DNA of 64,000 bases from Curvularia sp. ZM96 (lineage: Eukaryota; Ascomycota; Dothideomycetes; Pleosporales; Pleosporaceae): assembly GCA_022457065.1 (NCBI GenBank), contig JAJGBQ010000007.1, forward strand, positions 2,568,501 through 2,632,500, written 5' to 3'. Made by a program: the position numbers and the translations under genes. The notes beneath the pieces were generated by a model. The model did no database searches. It was not told the origin of the DNA and saw only the letters and a program-made list of their open reading frames with translations. Positions 23,273 to 34,777 of this stretch are shown one piece after another; position 1 is the first letter of the stretch; the number at the start of each line of letters is the position of its first letter.

Positions 23273-23762
23273 GACTTGTAAAAAGGATCTAGCACTCAGA
23301 TGCTGGAGTGGGAAGCGTTAGGGTTATAGGTTACATACTAGTCATCTGATTGCTTTGTGGTATCTTCGTGCTGTTCAAAAAGGGCTGGTATTCCATAAGG
23401 TACATCGGTATTTTGGTCCATAAATAGACATGCTGAATGTTCAATGTTTGCAACGTCGTGATCGCTATCTTCCCTACAAATAGTAATGTGATGGCAATTA
23501 CTTTGCAGCTTATGCTCCGTTATCAGCTTATTGCGGCTTAGTGTATCTACGGCTATACTAAATATAAGCTGATTCCTTTAAAGCGTACTAGTCGTTTCTG
23601 GTACGTAAGAATCTGAACTCCTCGCTAATGATTGATTATCCTTAGAAACAAAATATGTATCAAAGGTGTGCAGTGAGTTATAAGACATTGTTTTTGTTCC
23701 AAGTCGTACATGCAACGCAGGAACCTTGACGACTCAGAGTCAGATTTGTCAAGGACCAAGAC

Positions 23763-25169
23763 ATGCAAACCCATTCTACTCTCAGTTCAGCTATAGCTGA
23801 GGGAGATATAAAAAACATACGGCGGATAATCAACAAAGAGCGCATCACCCCCGAGGCTGCTGTAGACGGGCAGTCACTTGTACACATAGCATGTCTCTGG
23901 AGCCATAACAAAGCAGTGGTTTTACTTCTCTCTAAAGGCTTCAGGGCCGACCTCAAAGATCTCAATAACCGTACCGCGCTTCACGAAGCCGCTTCTCGCG
24001 GCCACGTCAAAACCATCAGGCGTCTATTGGATAAAGGCGCAGCAATCAATGCAAAAGACGACCTTGGTTGGACCCCACTTCATGAAGCTGCTGCTGGCGG
24101 CAAGACAAGGGCAGTTAGCCTGCTTGTTGAGAGGGGGGCCGACATGACTGTGAAGGACAATCATGGTTGCACCGCGCTCCACAAGGCAGCTACTAGCGGC
24201 AGCGTCGATTCGGTTCGTTTTCTATGCCAAAAAGGAATGTACGTTGATACAACAGATAGAAGATGTCGTACTGCTCTGCACGATGCAGCTGCTCGCGGTC
24301 ACGTGAAAATCATCGGTTGTCTTTTGGACAGTGGGGCATACATTCATGCAAACGATGATTTTGGTCGGATTCCACTTCACATAGCAGCTGCCCACGGAAA
24401 AAAAAAAGCCATTGTCCTATTTGTTAACAAAGGAGTCCACATCAATGCACAAAACAACTTAGGCAACACCGCTCTTCATGAAGCTGCCTATGAAGGGCAA
24501 TTCGTATTTGGCGTGCTATCCAAGAAGGGAGCATGCATGAATGCGAAAAATATCTCAGGTTTGACTCCACTTCATGTAGCAGCAGCTTGTGGTGACGTGA
24601 ATGTCGTCAAATCTCTAATTAATGGGGGCGCAAGCATCAACGCAAAGGATAACAAAGGCAACACGGCAATTCACGACGCAGTTGCCCGTGGCGACGTAGA
24701 AATTGTCAGTTGTCTTCTGAGCCAAGGAGAAAGAGTTGATGCAAGGGACAAAAGAAGCCGTACAGCGTTCCACAGAACAGCCTCTTGCGAAGAGAGGGTC
24801 ACTATATGTCGTCGTATCAGCCAAAGATCTGGGTGGGTCGACTCTAGCGAGCTGATAGAGTATTTTTCGAAGCTTCCTACAGAGTTACAATTACTAGTTG
24901 TGGAGCGATTTGGACCCAAGGCAAGATTGCGCGATTTTCTAGAATATGAGAAGATCTTCAAGTACAAGAAGAGATGCGCGGAGCTAGCGGCTACAGAAAT
25001 GGTGGGGGTGGAAGAGGCATGGTTACACTGGTTGAAGGCGCAAGCGGAGGGGGTAGCGCTTTGTTTCTTCTCTGACAGGCAAGAACAAGTAGAGTTCCTA
25101 GTAAAGCATATGAGAGGTGTGTTACATAGCACAGGCTCTTTCATTGCTAGGATGCTGACCTTGCGCTAG
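23763..25169 (+). CDS. Ankyrin-repeat protein
   Basis: An intronless 468-residue protein. Residues ~30-345 form about ten ankyrin repeats of 33 residues. Typical units read NRTALHEAASRGHVKTIRRL and GWTPLHEAAAGGKTRAVSLL, with G.T.LH.AA and LL..GA at the expected spacing. One repeat (GQFVFGVLSKKGA) is shorter than the others. The C-terminal ~110 residues have an F-box-like segment (LPTELQLLVVERFGPKARLR), then charged helices. Ankyrin repeats bind proteins; the partner is unknown. The repeats are diverged, unlike those of the NLR at 7557, and the frame is intact. Start: ATG at 23763, with no in-frame alternative upstream that adds a repeat. Confidence 0.88.
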   Translation: MQTHSTLSSAIAEGDIKNIRRIINKERITPEAAVDGQSLVHIACLWSHNKAVVLLLSKGFRADLKDLNNRTALHEAASRGHVKTIRRLLDKGAAINAKDDLGWTPLHEAAAGGKTRAVSLLVERGADMTVKDNHGCTALHKAATSGSVDSVRFLCQKGMYVDTTDRRCRTALHDAAARGHVKIIGCLLDSGAYIHANDDFGRIPLHIAAAHGKKKAIVLFVNKGVHINAQNNLGNTALHEAAYEGQFVFGVLSKKGACMNAKNISGLTPLHVAAACGDVNVVKSLINGGASINAKDNKGNTAIHDAVARGDVEIVSCLLSQGERVDARDKRSRTAFHRTASCEERVTICRRISQRSGWVDSSELIEYFSKLPTELQLLVVERFGPKARLRDFLEYEKIFKYKKRCAELAATEMVGVEEAWLHWLKAQAEGVALCFFSDRQEQVEFLVKHMRGVLHSTGSFIARMLTLR

Positions 25170-26063
25170 TTTTGCAGAGACTCACGATCTCCGTCGGTGT
25201 TGTGTTTCACAACGGAGTAGTACATGGATACCTTGTAAAGGAAACTGGTAACATACCAGTATGCTCTAACAATACTCTACTTCATCGCAAATGCCGTATT
25301 GGAGTTGCTAAATCTAAGAAGGACGTACCACGATCGTACCTGGTGGTACAGGCCTATGGTGCTTTGGGTCCCAAAAACCGATTTGCTGCGGTTGGTGCGC
25401 TGACCAAGGAAACCTTGGAAAGAACTTTTGGACCTGCTCTTCAGTTGGTGCGTTTGAACAAGTGCGACCTGGTGGATAGATTCGCAACAATCAGGCTTGC
25501 ACATGGAGGTTGGGTTTCGGAGTTTTGTTGCTGCATTGGGAATATTGGCGCTGAGTCTGTTTGTTTGCCTTGTCTTGAGTATCATCCTGCTGTTCAAGAC
25601 TTTATCTTGGTCATTCAACCCGCTGATCTTCTTTGGAATTGTGTTGCACAATTCATTACAGGAGCTACAGATGCTGTAGATAGTGTCACTCATGTTCGTG
25701 CTGATCGTATGCCGATATTCAAATGTCAAACTTGAAGCTATGTTGAGTAACAATTATAATCAGTATGGAATCCAAAAAAAACCCTCTCATGAGGGCCCAT
25801 TGCCTATTGATATCGACTTCTGGGTCATGCAGAATGCTTTGTTGCTCTGTTGCGCCAAGCGTTACAGACCACAGAGCACGGCATGTGACTGTGCCACGGT
25901 AGGGCGGATTGCTGCACGGCGAGCCAAGCCGCATCCCTTAAAGTTCTTACTGGCCCGTGTGAATCACCAATCTGAGTGAGTAATCATCTGGCCAGCTTTT
26001 TGAGCGGAATGTCATTCTTTCGCAGACGTGGACACGTATACAGTTATAACTTATCCTACCTAG
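25170..26063. other. Intergenic, ambiguous open frames
   Basis: Two overlapping frames are open on opposite strands (25172-25735 plus, 25277-25753 minus). The plus frame lacks a useful ATG, and neither shows a known motif. A third frame (25497-25679) is strongly hydrophobic. I do not assign a gene. Confidence 0.35.
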
Positions 26064-26684
26064 CTACCTCTTTGAAATCTTATGTGGAACAAGAAAAAAT
26101 TTGTAGACTATATACAACGTCGAGAACACTAAAAGGCATCCACATATTACTGAACATGTGCCTATTGCAGGTTGCGACCAATGTCCCTCTCGTGCGGTAT
26201 AGACGTTGAGGAAGACTGTGGTTAGTCCAGTCAAGGAATTTAGAAACCCTGGGCTTTGATCAGTTAGTACAATTGAAAAAAATAGAGACAGATAGGTTGA
26301 CGCAGTTGGAACATACAGAAACAACTTATCTGCGAGCCATAAGTACTGTCGCCGGCGCTGGCGCCAAAGCCAACAAACTCCAGCTATTCCCAGTACAAAG
26401 AAGAAGACCGCCACTGCAAGCAAGGGAACATTTTGGATCGTGCGCTGAATCACTCTTCCCGGTACGCTGCTGCTAAGCGCCGAAGTATTCTGAAGAGAGG
26501 TGAAGGTACCAGGAAATACAACAAAACCGGCTAGCAGAGTCCACAAGAAAATGGTGGCTAGTATGTTGAACATCTCCGGAGTATTATACGACTCAACTAT
26601 AAGGTCATCATATTTGGTACTTTCTCTGACCTTTCTAGGTGCAGCACTTTGATTAGCAGGTGCAGCTTTGTTCTGCTGGTCCAT
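26064..26684 (-). CDS. Four-pass membrane protein, uncharacterised
   Basis: A 206-residue protein from the ATG at 26684. The N-terminus is cytosolic-looking and polar (MDQQNKAAPANQ). Four hydrophobic segments follow: MFNILATIFLWTLLAGFVVF; VPLLAVAVFFFVLGIAGVCW; VPTASTYLSLFFSIVL; and CSVICGCLLVFSTLYIVYKF. The tail is short and basic (PHKISKR). The layout resembles uncharacterised fungal tetraspanning proteins. The function is unknown. The frame is open upstream to 26783, but the upstream part is unlike a protein N-terminus. Confidence 0.6.
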   Translation of the reverse strand: MDQQNKAAPANQSAAPRKVRESTKYDDLIVESYNTPEMFNILATIFLWTLLAGFVVFPGTFTSLQNTSALSSSVPGRVIQRTIQNVPLLAVAVFFFVLGIAGVCWLWRQRRRQYLWLADKLFLYVPTASTYLSLFFSIVLTDQSPGFLNSLTGLTTVFLNVYTAREGHWSQPAIGTCSVICGCLLVFSTLYIVYKFFLVPHKISKR

Positions 26685-28657
26685 GATTAGATATTCCTTT
26701 TTCGAGTCTGGAGGGTGGTGCAAATAATATTCTATCAATCTATTACCTATGTATAGTATTGGGCGGCGGCGTAAGCAACTCACGGACAGCCATAGTCAGC
26801 CATGGCCCAAAACGACCGTGTCTGCGACTGGAATTGGTGTGGTGGGGTAGCCTCGTAATCTATATATACAGCAGTGTTTGGCTAATTATCTGAGATAAGT
26901 CTTGAGTCACTAAAACGGGCCGCTGTAACATTTTGCATCTGACGTTATAGGATGAGAACCAATGCGTAATTGGATTCATCTTTCAGCGATATGTGGACTA
27001 AAAGATTGCAAAAGAGTACACAAGAAACATAGAAAGAAGGAATTACAGAAAGAACGAAAGAACGAAAGATAGCAAGGTAGGTTCTTGGTAGGTTCTTGGT
27101 TGCCACAAGCACGTGCTAGCCTCATCAACTATCTCAATACTATTGTTCACACTAGTAATCCTGTGAGAGATTTGGCAGGCAGCAGCAAGAACATCAGAAT
27201 AGCATTCGGACAAGTCCTTGGGTTCGTCCCAAGGATCGAATAGGAGTTTTTTACTATCCAGGTTCCCAGCCTTGCTGGCCCAATAGATGCACGATGGGGG
27301 TCCGAGGGGCTGTCTGAATTCGACTTAATTCTGATGCGTGTTTCTGACTATAGCACACGCACAGGTTTACTCACATTTCACGACTAGTAAATTGCCGTTT
27401 AAGTAATAGTGTGGTGTTTGATGCTCGGATGCAGAGGGACCGCTTCCGCGCACTCACGTGCAAATGGGGCTCATGATGATTTGCGCACCAGCAGTAGCGC
27501 CGCGGAGAAACAGCAGGACGCCTAACCTTCTAGCTGTTGGCTGAATAGAGCCACTTAGGAGGCCCGTGTTGGTCGTGCCGTACAATAACCCAAAGAATGC
27601 AGATAGCGTAAGACACTTATTGTAACTTTAACGTAGCGCTCCCCGCGCTATAGACATGCTATTAACTCTCTTCAAGGCAGGCGGCTAGCTGCAAAGAAGA
27701 GCACACATCATCACGGCAAGCATCGTGCAACGATTTCGTTGGAATAAGCATTCTTTACCGCTTGGAGATATGCCCAGCTGAGTAAGAACTCTAAGTTGAC
27801 GTCCTGCATCAACTGGCCTATCGGGACGTGCGCTACCGCGCTACCGCGCTACGTGCGACGCTGGCGTGTTATCCTAGAACGCAATTGGTCTCGAGCCGCC
27901 GTACATCATTATTCGCATCCTGCAGGATCTTGTTAGCCTGCACGGCATCTGTATCGCGTAAGAAAACGAGTCATCTACAGCGCCACACGGCCGGGGCACA
28001 AAGACTGCCAAGAATCGGCAATGTATGCCGTGCGAACCCTAGCTGGCTTTCTGGATAGCGTCACGTTCTACAACCTCGCGACGAACATAGCCCTTACGCA
28101 CTATTCTATTACTATATAGTAGCATCGTACTATATATCTCCGTGCCACATTTCTTCACTAAGAAGGCAGTTTGCACGTACAATCTACGCGGGTGAACGCG
28201 TCATGGCGACAAATAGCGCTGCAGCTTTACACCTTAACCTTAGCGGCACGGTAGCTGTTGTCGAGCCATCCCACGTCTAGACATGCTCTGCCCTGTCTTC
28301 ATAGTGCACTGCCTAGACGCAAAGAGAGGACTGGTAAGCGCGGGCGGATATGTGCAGCCGAGTCTGTGAGTGCAGCACAGGCCATTCGTTCGAGGCGGCT
28401 CTGGCGCGTTTAGACACCAGTAGCATAGTAGCGCGCTGGTGGCTTCGTGCGTTAGTGTAGCTAGCTGCTACTCCTTTTTGATAGCTCAACTGCTATTTGC
28501 AGACTCGGTACTAGGAGCCTATACTATGTTGTGTGGTAAGTGAGCAGCACGAGTAAAGCAAGGAGAGCTGTGACGACCTGTTGGGAGATTATCAAATCAC
28601 GCGTGTTGATAAGCAGCGTAACATCGTGCTAAGCCAAGTTTTCTGCTCATTTAATAA
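26685..28657. other. Intergenic, simple repeats, no supported gene
   Basis: Short direct repeats are visible: GAACGAAA twice and TAGGTTCTTGG twice near 27050-27100, and CGCGCTAC three times near 27832-27855. From ~27.4 kb the DNA becomes CTA/TAG-rich like the 34-40 kb region. I see no gene. Confidence 0.45.
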
Positions 28658-28666
28658 GTAAACCTA
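28658..28666 (+). repeat. Left target-site duplication of LINE 1
   Basis: GTAAACCTA here is repeated exactly at 34381-34389, directly after the A-tail. This defines the insertion. Confidence 0.8.
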
Positions 28667-28877
28667 CACTCTCAGATCAAACCTTAATTCTACGAGTTTT
28701 TCAGAATAGGTGTAATCTTAGTCGAATATATATAATCAAACCCTTAGAAATCGATTACAACTACTCTTGAGGCGTGCAGTCTACGCGCTGTGGAGATAGA
28801 AGCTATAAAAGGAGTTAATTTTGAACACGTCTCACTTTTAACGCAGAACACACAGACCACGCGGATTACTAAGCAGA

Positions 28878-30328
28878 ATGCCGCCTGACAGCGATACTAT
28901 CGACGTCCATATACCAAGGACGAGGCAGGAGCCAATAGAGCTAGAAGGACAGATTCAGAACGAGATAGAAATGGAATCTACTCAGCCAACTACGCCTACT
29001 CAAAATCGAGACACCTCTAGTGTTTTTGAAATTCCTATTCTACCACCAAACAAAAGACAAGCCAATTTCTCGCCAGAAAAGACACGAACAGAGACACGCA
29101 CTAGAAGCAATTTCTCTCCTTTCATTGGCTCAACGCTGAGAAATCCTTTCTCTAGCCAAAACAGGACACCTAAGGCTACGTCAGTAGAAGAGGCTCTGGA
29201 GATCGCTAGAAACCTAGTAGTCCAAGCAGCTAATCTAGCTGAAAATAACCCCACGCAGCAGACTAACCTGCTCGACCTAGTAGAAGTCTTTAGAGACTAT
29301 ACTGAGACAGGTAGAGTCAGTAAGAAGAACTCAGCCATACTAGGAGATCAGATCTCCTCACTTTCAAATGTCTCAAAGGAGCTCAGAGATAAAGTTCGTC
29401 GTCTCGATAGGCCTACTACTACAAGACCAAACCAGCAGGGAAATAGTCAGATAGCTGCTCCACCGCAACCTACCTCGTACGCTGCAGCTGCTACAGCAGC
29501 AATAAACAAGGAGCAACAGTGGACTACTGTGCACAAGAAGACACCTCAAAAGGCTAAGCCGAGCCTCAAGGAGAGACAACTAGTCCTAGTCAACCTAGGG
29601 GCTCCTGCTGCCTTTGACGCCTTAAGGCTAAGAAACGCCTTCAACCAAGCCTTCACCTCTAAAGGAGGTGTACGATCGCCTGTAGTCGCGTCAGTGACTA
29701 TATCATCAAAGGGAAATAAGGTAGTTACTACCACGCCTTCCTTCACAGCCAAGTACCTGCTAGAAAACCAGAGGATCTGGAAGGATCTAGTAGCCTTTAA
29801 GGCAGCGCAGCCTATTACCTCATGGTATAAAGTAGTTATCCACAAGCTACCAACGAACCACAGCCTAGAGGTAATTAAGGGGAAATCGAGACCTTTAATA
29901 AAGGCCTAAAAGTAGTAGGCACTCCTTTCTGGCTCACCCCCGAGTCTAAGAGAGAACAGCAGAGCTACGGCTCCGCCTGCGTCGCCTTTGCGACCGAAGA
30001 GGAGGCTCTTAAGGCTATTAGAGGAAAGCTCTATATCCTAGGAGAGAGCCTTAGAGCAGAGAAGCTACGAGTTATTAATAACTCTAGACAATGCTCGAAA
30101 TGCCAAGGCTTTGGCCACCTAGAGGCTAGATGCTCGAAAGTAGCCTGTCAGATCTGCAGTGAGGCTCACCACACAAGCCTACATAAATGCAAGTCCTGCC
30201 CCACAAAAGGAAAAGCATGCGTACACACTATTTTTAAGTGCGTCAACTGTAGTAAGCCTCACGCAGCAAATAACCCTAGCTGCGATATCCTTATAGCTAG
30301 GACTACTAGGACGAGCCCTACTAACTAG
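28878..30328 (+). CDS. LINE 1 ORF1, gag-like RNA-binding protein, one frameshift
   Basis: A nucleic-acid chaperone-type ORF1 protein that would coat element RNA. The N-terminal half is polar, with a helical region (SVEEALEIARNLVVQAANLA). A central domain follows (RQLVLVNLGAPAAFDALRL ... KYLLENQRIWKDL). The C-terminus has CCHC-type knuckles: CSKCQGFGHLEARC, CQICSEAHHTSLHKC and CVNCSKPHAANNPSC. The frame changes at about 29880 in a G4 run (AAGGGGAAAT). One extra G would join the two halves and give VIKGEIETFNKGLKVVG. The stop TAG at 30326 is followed after one base by the ORF2 ATG. Confidence 0.85.
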
Positions 30329-30329
30329 G

Positions 30330-33300
30330 ATGTTGAAAATTCTACAAATAAACGTTAATAGAAGTAGTCCTGCTACCGAGAGCGCGCTAGATCTAGCTGT
30401 CAAAGTAGGCGCCAAAATCATCGCAGTACAGGAGCCCTGGCTACTCAAGGGACCCTCGTACGCAAAAACTAGATCTATCGCTCACCAGGACTTTACTCAG
30501 ATACTACCTACCCTAGAGGATAGCTCCTTAAGGCCTAGAGTACTCTTCTATATTAGAAAAGATCTAGAAGTAGAGGTTAATCCACTTATTAGCGACGATA
30601 ACGACTTTCTAGCTATTAAAGTATTAGCTACTACCACTAACTTCTATATCTATAACATTTATAACGAGAAGAGCCTACTAGAAGGTTTAAACAAGACAAC
30701 AATCCAGAGGCGCCTACTACAGGAGACCCTACAGCCTCAGTCAATTATTCTAGGAGATTTCAACACCCACCATCCTAGATGGAGCCTAGAGGAGCGCAGC
30801 CCTAGCACACTAGCAGAGGATCTAGTAGAGTGGATAGATACGCAAAATCTCACTCTACTAAATACTCTAGGGAAGGCACCTTCTTCAGAGCTCACATGCG
30901 GAAAGAGAGCGTATTAGATCTTACTTTTGTAACCAACGATATAGCTGCTAGTATCCAGGACTGGCAGACTATACCTGAAGTTGGATCTGACCACCACGCT
31001 ATTCTATTTAGTATCTATACTACTAGCGAGCTACCTAGACAGCCAAAGACGTACAATACTAGAAAAACAGACTGGAAGACCTTTAAGGAGACGCTAGGAC
31101 AGGAGATCAAAGCCATAGGCCTAGAGGAGCGACTGTCGACACTACCTCCTTGCTCGAACTACACCTCAAGAAAGCTTATTCTAGGACAAAATATCCCGCT
31201 AGAAACTAAGCTAGATAAGCTAGGAGAGGATCTTACAAAGGCTATACAGAACGCACTAGAAAAGTCAACTCCACTAGTCAGCCAAAAGCCTAAGCCTAAG
31301 CCCTGGTGGACGAGCGAGCTAGATAGCCGAAAGCAAGACCTAAGCAGAGCCTATAGAGCCTACAAGAAGGAGGCAAAAAGGAAAATAATAGCTCCCTCTA
31401 CCAGTGGAAACGAGAGTATCTACGCACTAAAAATAGATATTTAAAAGCTATTCGACGAGCTAAACAAGGCCACTGGGAGGCCTTTCTTCAAAAAGACTCG
31501 CCACATGATATCTTTAAAGCTCTAGCATATACGAAAGATAACCTAAGTACTCGAATACCTGCTATTAAAGGCAAGGAGTCGTTTACAGAGAAGTGCAAGG
31601 CTTTTAGAGAAGATCTCTTTCCTCCGCCTCCTACGACAGCTATCCCTTCCTTCTACACCTACAGGGGAGACAGCAGGTGGACCTGGCCTGCTCTAACAGA
31701 GGACGAACTCTCCTTTGCCTGCTGCAAAGTGAAGGCTACCTCACCAGGGCCTGATCTGATCAGCCATGAGGTGATCCAAAAGGCCTACTTAACGCAGTCG
31801 GCAACTCTATTTAGGATATACTCTACTCTATTTAACCTAGGCTACCACCCAAGGTGCTGGAGAAAAGCAAAAGGAGTAATCCTAAAAAAGCCAAGCAAGC
31901 CCGACTACTCGATCCCAAAAGCCTATAGAGTAATCTCACTTCTAAACTGTCTAGGCAAAGTACTAGAAAGGCTAGTAGCTAGGAGACTAGGCGCACTAGC
32001 GGAAACAACTGATCTACTCCACCCCTCTCAACTAGGAGGAAGACTAAAGAAGTCCGCTATCGACGCTGCGCTACTCTTCTATAACAACATACAGCAGCAG
32101 AAAAGAAAACAGAAAGTTACTACTACTATCTTTCTTGATATTAAAGGAGCCTTCGATCACGTCTCAAAAAATAAGCTTCTAGAAGTCATGAGAGATCAAG
32201 GCCTACCCTGCTGTCTACTAGCCTGGACAAAGTCCTTTCTAGAAGGTAGAGTACTAGAGCTATCTTTTGACGGACAGACTGAGGAGCCTCAGGAAATCTC
32301 AACAGGAACCCCTCAAGGAAGCCCAGCCTCGCCAATCCTGTTTCTAATCTACTCAAAACCGCTCTTTCAAGCAATTCAAGCGAGTGAGAGCACCTACTCC
32401 TCCTCCTATATAGACGACCTACAGATCTCCGTATCGTCTACGTCAGTAAGGAAAAATATCAAGTTACTAGAAAAGGAGATCCAGAATCTCTTTAGACTAG
32501 CAGAGGAGTCAGCTATCCAATTCGACAGCTCAAAGACGGAACTAGTTAACTGGACAAGATCTAGAAAAGATCAAAGTAGAGTACTTACTCTACCTACTCA
32601 GGAAACAGTACAGTCTAAGGAGCTAGTTAGATGGCTAGGCATCTACTTTGACTGCAGCCTCAAATTCAAGCACCACAGCTACATTAGGAACCAGCAGGCT
32701 AGCGCAGCCTTTCACCGCCTTAGCAGGCTAGCAAACTCAAATAAAGGCCTCTCGCCTAGAGCAGTACGACAACTCTATCTAGCCTGCGTCACTAGCGTAG
32801 CGGACTATGGCTGCCAAATCTTCTGGAAGGAGCAACATACAGCACTCAATCAGAGGCAGAAGCTGCAGAATCAAGCCTGCAGGAAAATCCTAGGATCCTT
32901 TAGAACCTCACCTGCTATACCTAGCGAGGTAGAAGCAGCTCTTTACCCTCCTAGAGTTAGACTTAATAACGCCCTACGTCAATACGCCTTTAGAGCAAGA
33001 AAGCTAGCTCCTAGCCACCCTCTCAACATTGCTATCTCTAGCAATCAAGGCAAGCAGCTAGAGCGTATTACTAGATCTATCTCAACAGCACTATCCTCGG
33101 ATAGTGAGAAGATTCAGCACTACGCGTCTATGCCCTGGAGCTCAGAAATACTCTATAAGACGAATATATCTAAGAATTCTAAGGAAATCGAAGCAAAGCA
33201 CCATAAGGAACTCCTAGAAGACAAACACCTCCTCTCCATCTACTCAGACGCCTCAGCCACAAGCAAAGGCAAGGGTATAGGAGTAGGAGTAGCCTTCTAC

Positions 33301-34133
33301 AAAGGAGCTAGTCTTATAGCTCAGGAAAAGGTTAATATAGGATACAACCAGCTAGTCTATAACGGAGAACTAGAAGGTATTACTCTAGGCCTAGAGAAAG
33401 CTATCGACCTAGCAGACGACTGTCTAGATGTTAGAGTATATGCAGATAACCAGGCTGCAATATTCAGACTACAAACTGCCTCTGACAACCCTGGGCAAGA
33501 ATGGCAACTTAGATGTACGAGAGCAGCAAAAAGCTTCGAGAGAAAGGCCTAACACCCGCGATCTACTGGGTACCCGGCCACCAGGACGTTATAGGAAACG
33601 AGAAAGCAGACTTGCTAGCAAAGGAGGCGACAAAGCTAGATCCTAGCTCTAGTAGGACGAGTCTAGCTGTAATAGGCACACGAATAAAACAGCTAGGCGA
33701 GCGAGAGTGGCTTAGCTATCTAGAACAGTATAGAAGGAGAGCTATTACTCTAAACTCTACTACTTACGCCGCAAGGTATAAGTGGAAGACTAGGAAGCAG
33801 ATTGCTATTCCTCCTACTAGTAGAGAAGCCTCTAGCGCCTTCTTTCAGCTTAAGCTAGGACACTGTTACCTACGAGATTTTCTCTTCAAGCGAGGTAAAG
33901 TAGACTCTAAGGTTTGCCCCTGCAACTATAGAGCTACGCAAGACGCTGCACATATCCTCCTTAGGTGTACGCTATACAAGGAGGCTAGGACGAAGATGCA
34001 AGAGGCTAGCAAGGACCCTCTATCGCTAGCCTTCCTCCTAAATACGAGAACAGGCATACAGGCCACAATTGCCTTTATTAAGGAAACTAGGGCTGCAACA
34101 CAGGCCTGGTACAAAGGAAACCTCGAGAACTAG
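30330..34133 (+). CDS. LINE 1 ORF2, endonuclease-reverse transcriptase-RNase H, three frameshifts
   Basis: Copies element RNA at the nicked target. Endonuclease: LKILQINVNRS, VQEPWL, GDFNTHHPRW, GSDHHAI. Reverse transcriptase: LDIKGAFDHV, TGTPQGSPASPILF and the catalytic SYIDDLQI. RNase H keeps its acidic residues: IYSDAS, NGELEG, YADNQAA and the terminal WVPGHQDVIGNEKAD. C-terminal knuckle: CPCNYRATQDAAHILLRC. The frame shifts at about 30885 (GGGAAGG), 31395 (GGAAAATAAT) and 33530 (GCAAAAAGC). Each is a one-base loss in or beside a homopolymer, and restoring one base rejoins the family motifs. No nonsense codon is present otherwise. Confidence 0.9.
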
Positions 34134-34353
34134 GGCAACACCTATACTAGGTGCCCTTGCCCTACACCTACCCTACCCCTCACTTCTACCCGCAAGACCC
34201 CCTTCTACCTCCCTCTGCACTAGGCTACGAGCCTCACCTCGATTTAGATAGCCCCCTCCCCCACCTACATCAAATCGATAGAACCACGTAGATACTTGCA
34301 GGCCTAGCCTGCACGTCCTATATAGCCCACCGGCTGAGACAGGACGCTAAACT

Positions 34354-34380
<27 letters not shown>
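34354..34380 (+). other. Poly(A) tail of LINE 1
   Basis: 27 consecutive A bases end the element directly before the right target-site duplication. This marks target-primed reverse transcription. Confidence 0.9.
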
Positions 34381-34385
<5 letters not shown>

Positions 34386-34389
34386 CCTA
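34381..34389 (+). repeat. Right target-site duplication of LINE 1
   Basis: An exact copy of GTAAACCTA at 28658-28666. Confidence 0.8.
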
Positions 34390-34777
34390 AGTGGTTTGTT
34401 CTAGCTTGCGGCACGGTGCCTGGCAAGACCTCGTACCAACAGATGACTGCCCTATACCGAAGAACTGCCAATAAAATAAAGAACTGCCGCCCCCACACCT
34501 CTATCTGCAAGCGCTGGCAGGGCTGGGCATGTAGGCCCTACAGCAGCCGCTTCTGTATTCCCGAGGTCGACGTTGCGCCAGTCGCTTATGCACACCTAGC
34601 ACATGGGCAGGAAACAGGCGATCCGCGCAAGCTCGCTCGCCTTTAGTTGTCTTAGTCTAGGGTAGAGCATGTTGTAGAGTCGTTGTTTTGTTATCTACTC
34701 TAATGCGAATATAGAGGTCGCTGCACCTCTATGGAGAGGTACGAAGCTATCTACTTCTATATCCCGAGCGTGCTAAT

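Larger units (their letters stand above)
28667..34380 (+). mobile_element. LINE 1: full-length Tad/I-like non-LTR retrotransposon
   Basis: A 5.7 kb element. It has a ~210-bp 5' UTR, ORF1 (28878-30328, gag-like), ORF2 (30330-34133: endonuclease, reverse transcriptase, RNase H, terminal zinc knuckle), a ~220-bp 3' UTR and an A27 tail at 34354-34380. It is flanked by a 9-bp direct repeat. There are no in-frame nonsense codons. The reading frames are broken only by single-base shifts. Codon use favours CTA, TCT and AGA, giving the CTAG-rich look of this part of the window. Confidence 0.95.

Noticed and set aside
25172..25753. Overlapping open frames on both strands after the ankyrin gene.
   Set aside because: The plus frame begins at TTG with no useful ATG, and neither translation resembles a known family. 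Not supportable as a gene.
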